Under the pieces are notes generated by a model. The model worked only from the letters and a program-made list of their open reading frames with translations, was not told the DNA's origin and searched no databases. The position numbers were made by a program, and so were the translations under genes. From assembly GCF_013186535.1 (NCBI RefSeq), contig NZ_JABMCZ010000002.1:620001-684000 (forward strand): a DNA stretch of 64,000 bases. Direction: 5' to 3'. Shown piece after piece: positions 1-8,796 of this stretch. How positions within the stretch are numbered: position 1 is the first letter of the stretch; each line of letters starts with the position of its first letter. Source of the stretch: Nocardia terpenica (GTDB lineage: Bacteria; Actinomycetota; Actinomycetes; Mycobacteriales; Mycobacteriaceae).

Positions 1-1083
1 CGTATGGTTTCCGTTGACGGTATCGAAATCGATGCCCGGCGCGATCGCTACTCCGGTGTGCGCCAACAGATCCGCGCACCAGCGCGTGGAATCGTCGGTC
101 AGGTGCGCGATATCGGCGTAGGCGTAGAAGGCGCCGTCGGCGGGGGCCAGTTCGGTGATGCCGAGCGCGGGCAGGCCCTCCAGCAGCAGGGCGCGGTTCT
201 CGGCGTAGCGGCGGACGTGACCGTCCAGCTCCCGCCGGGACTCGGGCGTGAACGCGTGCAGGGCCGCGTACTGCGAGACCGCGGGCGGGCACACCGTCAT
301 ATTCGAGGCCAGCCGCTGCAGCGCCGGGCGCAGGCCCGCGGGCGCCAGCATCCAGCCCAGCCGCCAGCCGGTCATCGAGAAGTACTTCGACACCGAGCCG
401 ACGACCACCGACTCGCGGGAGGTCTCCCAGGCCGAGGCGGTGACCCGGGCGCCACCGTCGGAATAGACGATGCCGTGGTAGATCTCGTCGGAGATCAGCA
501 GCGTGCCGTGCTCGTCGCACCAGCGGGCCAGCGCGGCCAATTCGTCCGGGGCGACCATGGTGCCGGTCGGATTGGCCGGGCTCGCCACGATCAGGCCCGC
601 GGGCGGCTCGGGCAGCGCGTCGAGCATGGCGACCGTCGGCTGGAACCGGGTCTCCGGGCCGCAGTCCAACTCGATGACACGACAACCCAAGGCCGCCAAG
701 GTGTTCCGATACGCCGGATAGCCGGGGCGGGCCACCACCACGACGTCGCCGGGATCGAAGGCGGCCAGGAAGATCAGCGTGAAGGCGCCCGAGGAGCCGG
801 TGGTGACCACCACGTCGTCCGCCTCGACCGGGACGCCGTAGGTGTCGCGATGGTGCCGGGCGATCGCCTCGCGCAGCGGCAGAATGCCGAAAGTCTCGGT
901 GTAGCCCAGTAATTCGGTGTCCAGCGCGGTTCGGGTGGCGCGCAGCACGGGCGCGGGGGCGGGCGTGGACGGCTGCCCGGCGGCCAGCACCAGCACGTCG
1001 CCGTGGGTGCGGGCGCGCTCGGCGGCGGCCTGCCAGACATCCATGACATAGAAGGGCGGGACCGTCGACCGCCGTGATTGCAT
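1..1083 (-). CDS. Pyridoxal-phosphate aminotransferase, class I/II (3' end outside window)
   Basis: Cytosolic PLP enzyme of fold type I, partial: 361 codons are visible from ATG at 1083 and the frame is still open at base 1, so roughly 20-40 C-terminal residues are missing. The Schiff-base lysine is K233 in the motif SVSKYFSMTGWRLGW; upstream are the substrate-binding ASPANPTG motif and DEIYHG, all typical of the aspartate/alanine aminotransferase group. The amino-acid substrate cannot be read from sequence. It is divergent from the peptidase gene at 1204. Family assignment is firm, specificity unknown. Confidence 0.88.
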   Translation of the reverse strand, partial: MQSRRSTVPPFYVMDVWQAAAERARTHGDVLVLAAGQPSTPAPAPVLRATRTALDTELLGYTETFGILPLREAIARHHRDTYGVPVEADDVVVTTGSSGAFTLIFLAAFDPGDVVVVARPGYPAYRNTLAALGCRVIELDCGPETRFQPTVAMLDALPEPPAGLIVASPANPTGTMVAPDELAALARWCDEHGTLLISDEIYHGIVYSDGGARVTASAWETSRESVVVGSVSKYFSMTGWRLGWMLAPAGLRPALQRLASNMTVCPPAVSQYAALHAFTPESRRELDGHVRRYAENRALLLEGLPALGITELAPADGAFYAYADIAHLTDDSTRWCADLLAHTGVAIAPGIDFDTVNGNHT

Positions 1084-1203
1084 GCGCACCCGTCGACCGT
1101 AGAACACCCGCTCGCGCCCGTGCACTCGGGCAACTGTCCTGTTATCGTCGGCAGAATGCCTGACCAGGCACGCCGCGCGAAGCTGTCTCAGGGGGGTTGG
1201 ACC

Positions 1204-2136
1204 GTGATCCGCCCCGATTGGCGCAGCGCACTGCGGCAGGACCGGCCCACCACCCGGCAGCGGATGCGACGGGTGGCGGGCGCCGCGCGGCGAGCGGGGG
1301 CGCGGGCCGCGCGGGCGGTGGCGGGATTCGATTGGCGCGAGTTTCTGCGCCGGGATTGGCGGGCGTGGTCGCGCGAGCAGTGGCCGCCGTTGCGCGCCTG
1401 GCTGATCGAGCATCGGGTGCTGGTGGCGGGTGTGGTCGCGGTGGCGGTGTTCGCCGCGGCCGACGCCACCGCGCCGCGCGCCGCCGACCTCACCCCGGCG
1501 CCCGGGACGGCACAGCGCGTGCCGGTGGCCTATCCGCTACAGGTGCAGGCGGCGCCGGAGTCGAGCAGGCGCTTCCTGGCCGCGATCAACAACGGCGAAC
1601 GCCTCCGGGAATCGGAGGTGGTGGCCGCGGCGGCGCGGGCCACGCTGGAGCGGGCCAAGGCCGAGGCGGCCGCCGCGGTGGCGGGCGATCGGCAGCCGTG
1701 GCTGAACGGCACCGTCACCACGCTGCCCGGCGGAATCCTGCCCGGCCTGGGCGCATTCGTGATGCCCGCCCGGGGCGTGTTCACCTCCGGATACGGAATG
1801 CGCTGGGGCGGTTTCCATTACGGCATCGATATCGCCGCACCGATCGGCTCGCCGATCTACGCGGTCACCGACGGCACCGTCATCGACGCGGGCCCGGCCC
1901 AGGGTTTCGGGCTGTGGGTGCGCATCCGCCACGACGACGGCACCATCTCCGTCTACGGCCACATGTACGACTTCTCGGTCTCGGTGGGCGAACGCGTCCG
2001 CGCGGGCCAGCAGATCGCCCGCGTCGGCAACCGCGGCGACTCCACCGGCCCCCACCTGCATTTCGAAATCCTGGTCGGCGGCCAACACGTCGACCCCCAG
2101 CCCTGGCTCGCCGCCCACGGCCTCCGCATCGGCTGA
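1204..2136 (+). CDS. Membrane-anchored M23 (LytM-type) peptidase
   Basis: 310 aa from a GTG at 1204 that follows a G-rich Shine-Dalgarno-like stretch; an in-frame ATG at 1156 would add 16 residues. A basic N-terminus precedes one transmembrane segment (about residues 72-92), so the catalytic domain should face outside the membrane. The C-terminal third is a peptidase M23 domain with zinc ligands H205 and D209 in HYGID and H284/H286 in HLHFE. Such domains cut peptidoglycan cross-bridges or act as non-catalytic activators; here the metal ligands are intact, so activity is plausible. It converges on purD with an 11-base gap. Confidence 0.85.
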   Translation: MIRPDWRSALRQDRPTTRQRMRRVAGAARRAGARAARAVAGFDWREFLRRDWRAWSREQWPPLRAWLIEHRVLVAGVVAVAVFAAADATAPRAADLTPAPGTAQRVPVAYPLQVQAAPESSRRFLAAINNGERLRESEVVAAAARATLERAKAEAAAAVAGDRQPWLNGTVTTLPGGILPGLGAFVMPARGVFTSGYGMRWGGFHYGIDIAAPIGSPIYAVTDGTVIDAGPAQGFGLWVRIRHDDGTISVYGHMYDFSVSVGERVRAGQQIARVGNRGDSTGPHLHFEILVGGQHVDPQPWLAAHGLRIG

Positions 2137-2147
2137 TGTGGGGAGAT

Positions 2148-3425
2148 CTACACGCGGGCGGGGAGGGAGATGCGGCCCTCGACCGCGGCGAGGGCGAGGT
2201 CGGTGCGGTAGTGGCTGCCGGGGAGTTTGATGCGGGCGATGCGGGCGTAGGCGCGGGCGCGGGCCTCGGTGAGGTCGGCGCCGGTGGCGACGACATTGAG
2301 GACGCGGCCGCCCGCGGAGACCAGGGCGCCGTCCTCGCGCTGGGCCGTACCGGCATGCAGCACTTCGGTATTCGCGTCGGTGGCGTCGGTTCCGGAGATC
2401 ACGTCGCCGGTGCGCGGGCGGGCCGGGTAGTTCTCCGCGGCCAGCACCACGGTCAGCGCGGCGCCGTCGGCCCAGCGCGGCGGCTCGGCCTGGGCCAGGG
2501 TGCCGGTCGCGGTCGCGTACAGCAGCGCGCCCAGCGGGCTGTCCAGCAGCGCCAGCACGGCCTGGGTCTCGGGATCGCCGAAGCGACAGTTGAATTCGAC
2601 GACGGCGGGCCCGGACTGCCCGATCGCGAGCCCGGCGTAGAGCAGGCCGGAGAACGGCACCTCGCGCCGAACCATCTCCGCCGCAACGGGTTTCACCACG
2701 GTGTCGACGATCTCGGCGACCGTCTCGGCGGGTAGCCAGGGTAGCGGCGTATAGGCGCCCATGCCGCCGGTATTCGGGCCGGTGTCGCCGTCGCCGACGC
2801 GCTTGTGGTCCTGCGCGGGCAGCAGCGGCACCACGGTCTCGCCGTCGACCAGACAGAACAGCGACACCTCGGGGCCGTCCAGGAACGATTCCAGCAGCAC
2901 CGGGTGCCCCTGCTCGAGCAGTTCGGCGCCGTGGTCGCGGGCCGCGGACCGGTCGGCGGTGACCACCACGCCCTTACCCGCGGCCAGGCCGTCGTCCTTG
3001 ACCACCCAGGTGGGGCCGAAACGGTCCAGGGCGGCGTCCAATTCGCCCGGATGGTCGACCACCTCGCTGTGCGCGGTGCGCACCCCGGCCGCCGCCATCA
3101 CATCCTTGGCGAACGCCTTCGAGCCCTCGATGCGGGCCGCGGCCGCCGACGGCCCGAAGCAGGCGATGTCCGCGGCGCGCACCGCGTCGGCGATGCCCAG
3201 CACCAGCGGCACCTCGGGCCCGATCACCACCAGATCGGCCGCGAAGTCGCGGGCCAGCGCGACCACCGCGTCGGCGTTGGCGGGGTCGACCGCACGCACC
3301 TCGGCGTGCTGGGCGATACCCGGATTGCCGGGCGCGGCGCAGACCGCGCGCACACCCGGATCCCTGCGCAGGGCCGTTACCAGGGCGTGTTCACGGGCTC
3401 CGGAACCGATGACGAGTACGCGCAC
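2148..3425 (-). CDS. purD: Phosphoribosylamine-glycine ligase
   Basis: 425 aa, the usual length for PurD, an ATP-grasp enzyme that joins 5-phosphoribosylamine and glycine in purine synthesis. GTG at 3425 is chosen because the protein then begins at once with RVLVIGSGAREHAL, the conserved N-terminal nucleotide-fold motif; a TTG lies two codons upstream. Further signatures are GPEVPLVLGIAD, the PSAAAARIEGSK region, the ATP-grasp motif VVKDDGLAAGKGV and EFNCRFGDPETQ. A much longer open frame continues upstream but has no homology-like sequence. Confidence 0.95.
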   Translation of the reverse strand: MRVLVIGSGAREHALVTALRRDPGVRAVCAAPGNPGIAQHAEVRAVDPANADAVVALARDFAADLVVIGPEVPLVLGIADAVRAADIACFGPSAAAARIEGSKAFAKDVMAAAGVRTAHSEVVDHPGELDAALDRFGPTWVVKDDGLAAGKGVVVTADRSAARDHGAELLEQGHPVLLESFLDGPEVSLFCLVDGETVVPLLPAQDHKRVGDGDTGPNTGGMGAYTPLPWLPAETVAEIVDTVVKPVAAEMVRREVPFSGLLYAGLAIGQSGPAVVEFNCRFGDPETQAVLALLDSPLGALLYATATGTLAQAEPPRWADGAALTVVLAAENYPARPRTGDVISGTDATDANTEVLHAGTAQREDGALVSAGGRVLNVVATGADLTEARARAYARIARIKLPGSHYRTDLALAAVEGRISLPARV

Positions 3426-3519
3426 GCGCAACAGCTTAGGTGACGAGCGCGCGCGATCGATGCGGGTATCGACCGGACACCGCAATGCCCGTTTCCGGCC
3501 CGACGCGTACGCTCCGGGC

Positions 3520-3945
3520 ATGGCTTCCGTTTTCAGCGCGATCATCGCCGGCCAGCTCCCGGGGCGGTTCGTCTGGGAGGACGACGAATTCGTCGGCTTC
3601 CTCACCATCGCACCGGTCACCCAGGGGCACACACTCGTGGTGCCGCGCAAGGAGATCGATCAGTGGCAGGACATCGATCCGGACACGTTCGCGCGGCTGA
3701 CCGGCGTGGCCCAGAAGATCGGCCGGGCGGTGCGCGCCGCCTGGGACGCGCCCCGCGCGGGCCTGCTCATCGCCGGACTCGAGGTGCCGCACCTGCACGT
3801 GCACGTCTTCCCGGCCTTCGAGATGGGCAATTTCGACATCTCCGGCGCCGATCCGGATCCGAGCAAGGAGTCGCTGGACGAGGCCCAGGCCAAGATCAAG
3901 CAGGCGCTGCGCGACCTCGGCTACGAGGCCAACGTTCCCGACTGA
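3520..3945 (+). CDS. HIT-family nucleotide-binding hydrolase
   Basis: 141 aa histidine-triad protein. The triad HLHVHVF puts the catalytic histidines at H91, H93 and H95, followed by a C-terminal helix. HIT enzymes hydrolyse nucleoside phosphoramidates or adenylates; the substrate is not predictable. ATG at 3520 is the first start giving the normal family N-terminus (ASVFSAIIAGQLPGRFVWEDD). The 3' end overlaps the convergent phoR gene by 25 bases. A HIT gene converging on phoPR is also found in M. tuberculosis (Rv0759c), which supports the phoPR assignment next door. Confidence 0.92.
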   Translation: MASVFSAIIAGQLPGRFVWEDDEFVGFLTIAPVTQGHTLVVPRKEIDQWQDIDPDTFARLTGVAQKIGRAVRAAWDAPRAGLLIAGLEVPHLHVHVFPAFEMGNFDISGADPDPSKESLDEAQAKIKQALRDLGYEANVPD

Positions 3946-5414
3946 CCGGCGCCGCGCGGCAGCCGGACGGTGAAGACCGTGCCCCGTCCCGGTTCGCTGG
4001 CCACGGCCACCGTGCCGCCGTGCGCGGCCACCAGTGCCTGCACGATCGACAGGCCGAGCCCGGTGCCGCCGCTGTCGCGGCTGCGCGAGGAGTCGGTGCG
4101 GTAGAAGCGTTCGAAGATCCGGTCGGCTTGGTCCTGCGGCAGGCCGGGTCCGGTGTCGACGACATCCAGCCGCACCTCGTGCGCGGCCGGGGTCAGCCGC
4201 ACCGTCACCGCCGCCTCGGGCGGGGTGTGGATGAGCGCGTTGTTGACCAGGTTGGCCAGCACCTGACGTAACCGGGTCTCGTCCCCCAGGATCTCCAGAG
4301 TCCCCGCGCCGGACCGTATTTCGAGGTCGATGCCGCGGGGCGGCCCGGCCGGTCGCTGGGCGGCGTCGACCGCGCGGGCGTTGTGCACCGCATCGCTGGC
4401 CACGGCGAGCAGATCCACCGGCCGCCGGTCCAGCGGGCGCTGCGCGTCCAGCCGGGCCAGCATGAGCAGGTCCTCGATCAGCAGGCTCATCCGATTCGAC
4501 TCGCGCTCGATGCGATCCATGAACAGCTCCGGATCCGGCATCGCGCCCTGGCGATACAGCTCGGAGAAGCCCTTGATGGTGGTCAGCGGGGTGCGTAACT
4601 CGTGGCTGGCGTCGGCGACGAACCGGCGCATCTTGGCCTCCGAGCGCCGCGCCGCCTCCTCCGAGGCCTCGGTCGCGGCGAAGGCGCGCTGAATCTGGGC
4701 GAGCATGCCGTTGAGCGACTGGGACAGCCGATCGACCTCGGTATTGGTGCCCTGCACCGGAACTCGCCGATGCAGATCGCCCCCGGCGATCGCCGCCGCG
4801 GTCTGCTCCACATCGCGCAGCCGGCGCAGGCTGCGCCGAATCACCAACTGCGCCACCACCGCCAGCGCGGCCAGCACCAGCGCACCCACCAGGACCTCCA
4901 GGCCGATCAGGCGGCGGACGATGGTCTCGCTCTCGCCCAGCTGCATCGCGACGATCGTGGTGCCCGACGGGGCGCTGACCCGCATGGCCCGCCAGTGCGC
5001 CGACGGATCGCCGATGGTGCCGACCGTGCGCGGGTGGCGGCCCAGATCCGGTGGGATGTCCGGCATCACCCGCGGTTCGGACGGGCGGGTCTGGGACCCA
5101 CCCGCCACGTCCTGCCCGCGCACGTAGAACATGCCGGGCAGCCGGGACGGCAGCGGCTGATCCGGTTTGGCCCAGGTGTGCGCGGCCTCGGTCAGCTGCC
5201 GATCCACGCTGTCGAGCAGTACGCGTTCCATGGCCGAGGTGACCGCCACCCCGGACACCAGCAGCCCGAACGCGGCCAGCAGCACCAGCGCCACCACCAG
5301 GGTGATGCGCAGCGGGACCGCGGCCACGCGCCGGGCGATCGTGTGCCGGAGGGATCGTGCGGACGAGACTCTCGAGGCGGCAGGGCCGGTACCGCCGGCC
5401 TGCCTCACGGTCAT
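3921..5414 (-). CDS. phoR: Sensor histidine kinase PhoR
   Basis: 497 aa membrane sensor kinase. Two transmembrane segments (about residues 37-61 and 168-187) flank an extracytoplasmic sensor region of about 105 residues; HAMP, dimerization/phosphoacceptor and HATPase domains follow. The phosphoacceptor is H271 in FVADASHELRTPLTT, and the ATP-binding N, G1 and G2 boxes (NLVNNALIHTP, DTGPGLP, GGTGLGLSIV) are intact. Its ATG overlaps the phoP stop as ATGA, so the pair is translationally coupled. In mycobacteria PhoR responds to acid and related signals and phosphorylates PhoP. Confidence 0.9.
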   Translation of the reverse strand: MTVRQAGGTGPAASRVSSARSLRHTIARRVAAVPLRITLVVALVLLAAFGLLVSGVAVTSAMERVLLDSVDRQLTEAAHTWAKPDQPLPSRLPGMFYVRGQDVAGGSQTRPSEPRVMPDIPPDLGRHPRTVGTIGDPSAHWRAMRVSAPSGTTIVAMQLGESETIVRRLIGLEVLVGALVLAALAVVAQLVIRRSLRRLRDVEQTAAAIAGGDLHRRVPVQGTNTEVDRLSQSLNGMLAQIQRAFAATEASEEAARRSEAKMRRFVADASHELRTPLTTIKGFSELYRQGAMPDPELFMDRIERESNRMSLLIEDLLMLARLDAQRPLDRRPVDLLAVASDAVHNARAVDAAQRPAGPPRGIDLEIRSGAGTLEILGDETRLRQVLANLVNNALIHTPPEAAVTVRLTPAAHEVRLDVVDTGPGLPQDQADRIFERFYRTDSSRSRDSGGTGLGLSIVQALVAAHGGTVAVASEPGRGTVFTVRLPRGAGQSGTLAS

Positions 5415-6148
5415 TTCGCCGACGATCTGCTGCGGCTCGGCGCCCGCATGACGTAGCCGACCCCGCGCAGCGTGTGGATCAACCGGTCCGGTCCGGTGTC
5501 GACCTTCTTGCGCAGGTAGGACACATAGGTCTCGACCACTCCGACCTCGCCGCCGAAGTCGTAGCGCCAGACGTGGTCGAGGATTCGCGGCTTGCTCAGC
5601 ACCGTGCCCGCATTGACCATGAAGTAGCGCAGCAGCGTGAACTCGGTCGGCGACAGCGCCACCGGTTCCCCGCTCTTCCACACCTCGTGGGTGTCGTCGT
5701 CGAGTTCGATGTCCTCGAATCGGATTCGGGACGATTTGCGCTCCTGCACCGCGTGACCGGAGCGGCGCAGAATCACCCGCAACCGCGCCACCACCTCCTC
5801 GAGGCTGAAGGGCTTGGTCACGTAGTCGTCCGCGCCGAGGGTGAGACCGGTGACCTTGTCCTCCACCTCGTCACGCGCGGTGAGGAACAGCACGGGGGCG
5901 TCGATGCCGTCGGCCCGCAGCCGCCGCAGCAGCCCGAAGCCGTCCATGCCCGGCATCATCACGTCGACGATCAGCGCGTCGGGCCGGAAGGTCTTGGCGC
6001 GGTCCAGGCCCTCGGCCCCGTTCGCCGCGGTGGCCACCTCGAACCCCTGGTAGCGCAGGCTCACCGACAGCAGCTCGACGATCATCGGCTCGTCGTCGAC
6101 GACCAGGACGCGAGCCTCGGGAATCCGATCGGCAGGCACACCATTCAT
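5411..6148 (-). CDS. phoP: Response regulator PhoP
   Basis: 245 aa OmpR-family regulator: receiver domain with phosphoacceptor D62 (VDVMMPGMDG) and K112 (TKPFSLEE), then a winged-helix DNA-binding domain. The stretch SPTEFTLLRYF...GTVLSKP.ILDHVWRYDFGG and the recognition region SYLRKKVDTG closely match remembered mycobacterial PhoP. ATG at 6148 is preferred; an in-frame GTG at 6154 adds two residues. PhoP controls cell-envelope lipids and secretion in mycobacteria; its targets here are not visible, and no clear PhoP direct repeat was found in the 139-base upstream gap. Confidence 0.92.
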   Translation of the reverse strand: MNGVPADRIPEARVLVVDDEPMIVELLSVSLRYQGFEVATAANGAEGLDRAKTFRPDALIVDVMMPGMDGFGLLRRLRADGIDAPVLFLTARDEVEDKVTGLTLGADDYVTKPFSLEEVVARLRVILRRSGHAVQERKSSRIRFEDIELDDDTHEVWKSGEPVALSPTEFTLLRYFMVNAGTVLSKPRILDHVWRYDFGGEVGVVETYVSYLRKKVDTGPDRLIHTLRGVGYVMRAPSRSRSSAK

Positions 6149-6287
6149 GCCCACATACTCTCCCGCTCAGCCCTCGAGTCGCTGTACCTTCCCTGGGAGT
6201 TTCCTGGGAACGCCTTCGGCTCCCTCCGCCGTCCTCGGTCTCGCCCGGACCGACGACCACATCCCCCGCCATCGGGCCCCCGCGCAC

Positions 6288-6914
6288 TCACCAGGCACGT
6301 TCGTGGAATCCGCTCGAACGGGGTTTGTCCGTGTCGTCGCATAACGTCTGCTGCTGATGTTCGGCTTCCGGTCGGGTCGAGTTCGCTTCCATAAATCCGG
6401 CTATCGTGTCGAACCGAGATTCGGTGGAGTTGTAGTATCGCTGCTTGAGTTCTCGGACTTTCGCCTGGTAATCCTGGATCAGCAGTGCGGCCGCTTCGGC
6501 GACGCTGCCGCCGAACTGGCTTTCGGTTATCTCGCGGATCGTGCCGGGTGCGATGTGAACCGAGAAATTCCGCATGCCGATCGTGGAGATGGTGATTCGA
6601 TGGTCGCTCGATGCGCCGGCAGCCTCGGTTTTGTCTCGCTCGGCGAAGAAGTCGATATCTGTCGAATCAACGGCATCGACGATCAGATTGGCATATTCGA
6701 TCGCCCTTCGGTACTGCTGCCGCCATCCGGCCCACAGCAGCTCCGCGATACTGGTCAGCGCCTGCTCCAGCATCGGTTCGTCGGCGAATGCATATGCGCC
6801 GTCTTCGAAAAACAATTCGATATCGGTCCGCCGAGACAATTCGGCTTCGATTTCAGTGCCGGGCGCACGCACGCGTATCCGGATATTGTCCAGCCGCTCG
6901 GCCAGATTCTGCAC
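6288..6914 (-). CDS. Hypothetical protein, third gene of a type VII-like unit
   Basis: 208 aa, not recognised as a named family. The N-terminal half (MQNLAERLDNIRIRVRAPG, then an acidic and aromatic stretch) resembles small YbaB-like proteins often encoded with type VII substrates in Nocardia; this is a weak impression. There is no signal peptide or transmembrane segment. It lies 11 bases after the 303-aa WxG protein and is probably in one transcript with it. Base composition is less GC-biased than in neighbours such as purD, in line with accessory DNA. Confidence 0.55.
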   Translation of the reverse strand: MQNLAERLDNIRIRVRAPGTEIEAELSRRTDIELFFEDGAYAFADEPMLEQALTSIAELLWAGWRQQYRRAIEYANLIVDAVDSTDIDFFAERDKTEAAGASSDHRITISTIGMRNFSVHIAPGTIREITESQFGGSVAEAAALLIQDYQAKVRELKQRYYNSTESRFDTIAGFMEANSTRPEAEHQQQTLCDDTDKPRSSGFHERAW

Positions 6915-6925
6915 GGTCTTTCCCC

Positions 6926-7837
6926 CTAGCCTGTGTGGCCCATACCGTTGTCGCCGACGAGGTCGCGGTCGTTCATCTCGGCCAGCCGTGGGCGCGCGGA
7001 GACGAGTACGTCCTTGTTCGCGTGCATCAACTCGATCAGCGACCGCACCCTGTCGGCCATCTGCTGTGTCTCGACCTCATGAATGTCATTGGTGAGGTCG
7101 GCGACGGCCTGTTTCATCGAGTTGATGATGGAGTCACAAGTGCTCGCATCCGATGTCGATTTGCCGGCGAGGCCCGCATTACCGACGGCCGCGGCCGCGC
7201 CGATCGCTACGACCGGCGCGGTAGCGCCCCCGGTTCCGATGGTGATGACCGCCGCAAGGGCGGTGCCTACCGCAGACAGCACCGAGAACCCGAAGGACAC
7301 ATCGGCCTTACCGCAGCCGTGGGCATGGTCGAACGCATCCATCGTGTTCTGCGCGATATTGTCGATGTCCGCGCGCGCCTTCTCCCACATCTCCCGGTGG
7401 GCCTGGAGGACACCTTTCATCATCGACAGCGCCGTGAAATGGTTTACAGAAATCGTTTTGAAGGTGTCGAGGAAGTTGACCTTGAACGCCTCCGCGGCCT
7501 CACCGGTCCAGTCGTGCAGATAACCGGCGTCGGTCGTTATCTTGTCCAGGTTCGTCGCAACGAATCGGACGTCCTCGCTCAGTTTGGTGATCGGGGTGGT
7601 TTGGGTCATCACCTTCTGCATCGCCGCGGAAATATCGGCGATCAACGGATCGTATTTTTCCGGATCGGGTATCCTGGAAAACGGCTCGAACAGCGGCTCG
7701 ATGAATGCGAAGTATCGTTCGAGCGCCGCGCGATCGGGGCGCTGGCTCGCCACCGGTTTGTCGTTCTCCTGGTACGCCAGATCGACAGCCTTCTCCTTGA
7801 TTGTGCGTGCGTTCTGCATGAGCTGCTCGAAACTCAC
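6926..7837 (-). CDS. WxG-containing putative type VII secretion substrate
   Basis: 303 aa, function unknown. The first 180 residues are predicted helical, with a WTG turn at residues 110-112 inside YLHDWTGEAAEAF, as in WXG100-like proteins. A glycine/alanine-rich hydrophobic region (about 190-240) follows, then a short helical tail. This helical domain plus hydrophobic patch recalls Esp/EspB-like or LXG-type substrates. GTG at 7837 overlaps the upstream stop as GTGA, so the genes are coupled. No ESX core component (EccC, EccD, MycP) is in the window, so secretion is inference. Confidence 0.6.
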   Translation of the reverse strand: MSFEQLMQNARTIKEKAVDLAYQENDKPVASQRPDRAALERYFAFIEPLFEPFSRIPDPEKYDPLIADISAAMQKVMTQTTPITKLSEDVRFVATNLDKITTDAGYLHDWTGEAAEAFKVNFLDTFKTISVNHFTALSMMKGVLQAHREMWEKARADIDNIAQNTMDAFDHAHGCGKADVSFGFSVLSAVGTALAAVITIGTGGATAPVVAIGAAAAVGNAGLAGKSTSDASTCDSIINSMKQAVADLTNDIHEVETQQMADRVRSLIELMHANKDVLVSARPRLAEMNDRDLVGDNGMGHTG

Positions 7838-8211
7838 CGCCCACCGCCCGGCGCCGGGTTGTCGTCGTCGTGCACGCGACGGTTCATCTCGTCGGCCGCT
7901 TCTCGATCCATCGCCGCGAAAATCCGCGCCGCCTTGTCCAACGCCGCCCACGTATCGTCCAGATTTCTTCTGGTTTCCTTCATGAATCCCAGCACGGTGT
8001 CGTGCAGATCAAGATAAGCCCGGTACACCGGACCGAGTGCGTCACCACCGAATTGCTCCGGACGCCGCATCACCTGCGCTACGTCACCCCGAACCTTGTC
8101 ACACTTATCGATCGCCAGGCCGTAATCGGCCGAAACCGCCGGGAAGTGCACCTTCGCCGCCTGTTCCAGTCTGTGCAGGTCGGCACCGAGATCCTTACCG
8201 TGGTGAACCAT
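7834..8211 (-). CDS. Small helical protein, possible ESX-associated partner
   Basis: 125 aa, strongly helical, without signal peptide. The opening (MVHHGKDLGADLHRLEQAAKV) and the length resemble EspC/YbaB-sized partners of ESX substrates, but no diagnostic WxG or YxxxD/E motif is certain. It is first in a tight three-gene run, and its stop overlaps the start of the next gene by four bases. Coupled expression suggests a chaperone-like or heterodimer partner of the WxG protein. Function not established. Confidence 0.5.
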   Translation of the reverse strand: MVHHGKDLGADLHRLEQAAKVHFPAVSADYGLAIDKCDKVRGDVAQVMRRPEQFGGDALGPVYRAYLDLHDTVLGFMKETRRNLDDTWAALDKAARIFAAMDREAADEMNRRVHDDDNPAPGGGR

Positions 8212-8511
8212 GCTCCCCCTCCATCCCCATCCGATCTCATATCGACCGAGACCTTCGCTTACCCGACCCTGGAGTCAAGGTGTCGGGACCGAACCCGCAC
8301 GGTACTCGGAAGTGAAGAATCGCCAAAGACACAGAATATAAGGGGTTCGAATTCACTCGGCTCGGCGAACACCGGTGGATGAGTTTCCAAGTCCCCTGGG
8401 CACGTTGGTAGACCTGGGTCACGCGGATGTGGCACCAGCCGCCGTTGGTTTCCTCGGCCGGAGGAGTGGTCGGCGACAACCTGGTCACCGACCATGATCA
8501 ACCGATTGGGT
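8212..8511. other. Intergenic region with a possible NTF2-like gene remnant
   Basis: No intact gene is convincing in these 300 bases. On the minus strand, about 8360-8488, one frame reads EETNGGWCHIRVTQVYQRAQGTWKLIHR, which looks like the last strands of a SnoaL/DUF4440 (NTF2-like) protein without its N-terminal part. It is read as a decayed remnant at low confidence. Promoters for the divergent ESX-like genes and the copper genes must also lie here. Confidence 0.3.
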
Positions 8512-8529
8512 TATACCCCTACCGGGTCA
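8512..8529. promoter_or_regulatory. Putative CsoR-type copper operator
   Basis: The site TATACCCCTACCGGGTCA is an imperfect inverted repeat, TACCC-n5-GGGTC. This resembles the actinobacterial CsoR/RicR copper-repressor site (ACCC...GGGT flanked by T/A). It lies about 15 bases upstream of a TATGCT sequence that could be a -10 box and about 50 bases upstream of the small His/Met-rich ORF that precedes the multicopper oxidase. Confidence 0.5.
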
Positions 8530-8565
8530 GGGCATCTTGCCGGTTATGCTGGTGGCGTGGTCGCG

Positions 8566-8796
8566 ATGCTGATGTCCGAGGGCACGCATGAGGGCGCCAC
8601 CGCCCCGGGCACAGACCACCACATGGCGCACATGGCTATGCACGGCTGCCTGTTCGTCCTGTCGATGGTCGCGTCCGTGGCCATGCAGGCTCCGGCGCGT
8701 CGCCTTCCGACAGAACCGACCCGCAATCGCGGGGACGTCCTCGACTTCAGGGAGAACCCATGCCCGCCCACCGGTTTCCGCTCGCGCAGCCGTTGA
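8566..8796 (+). CDS. Small His/Met-rich membrane peptide, possible copper protein
   Basis: 76 aa from ATG 8566 (in-frame GTG at 8557 possible). The sequence contains DHHMAHMAMHGC followed by a short hydrophobic stretch (LFVLSMVASVAMQA): a metal-binding-looking cluster beside a membrane segment. The layout recalls small copper proteins encoded next to actinobacterial multicopper oxidases (DUF6153-like, LpqS). The 3' end overlaps the oxidase start by 37 bases, so translation would be coupled. The tail after the hydrophobic stretch looks uninformative, and the gene may be truncated. Confidence 0.45.
   Translation: MLMSEGTHEGATAPGTDHHMAHMAMHGCLFVLSMVASVAMQAPARRLPTEPTRNRGDVLDFRENPCPPTGFRSRSR

Noticed and set aside
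4..912. 302-aa plus-strand frame at the window start
   Set aside because: It is antisense to the aminotransferase, which has all PLP motifs; its Arg/Gly-rich composition is typical of a shadow frame.
2148..3650. PurD with an extra 75-residue N-terminus
   Set aside because: The extension overlaps the HIT gene region and has no domain; the conserved PurD N-terminus starts right at GTG 3425.
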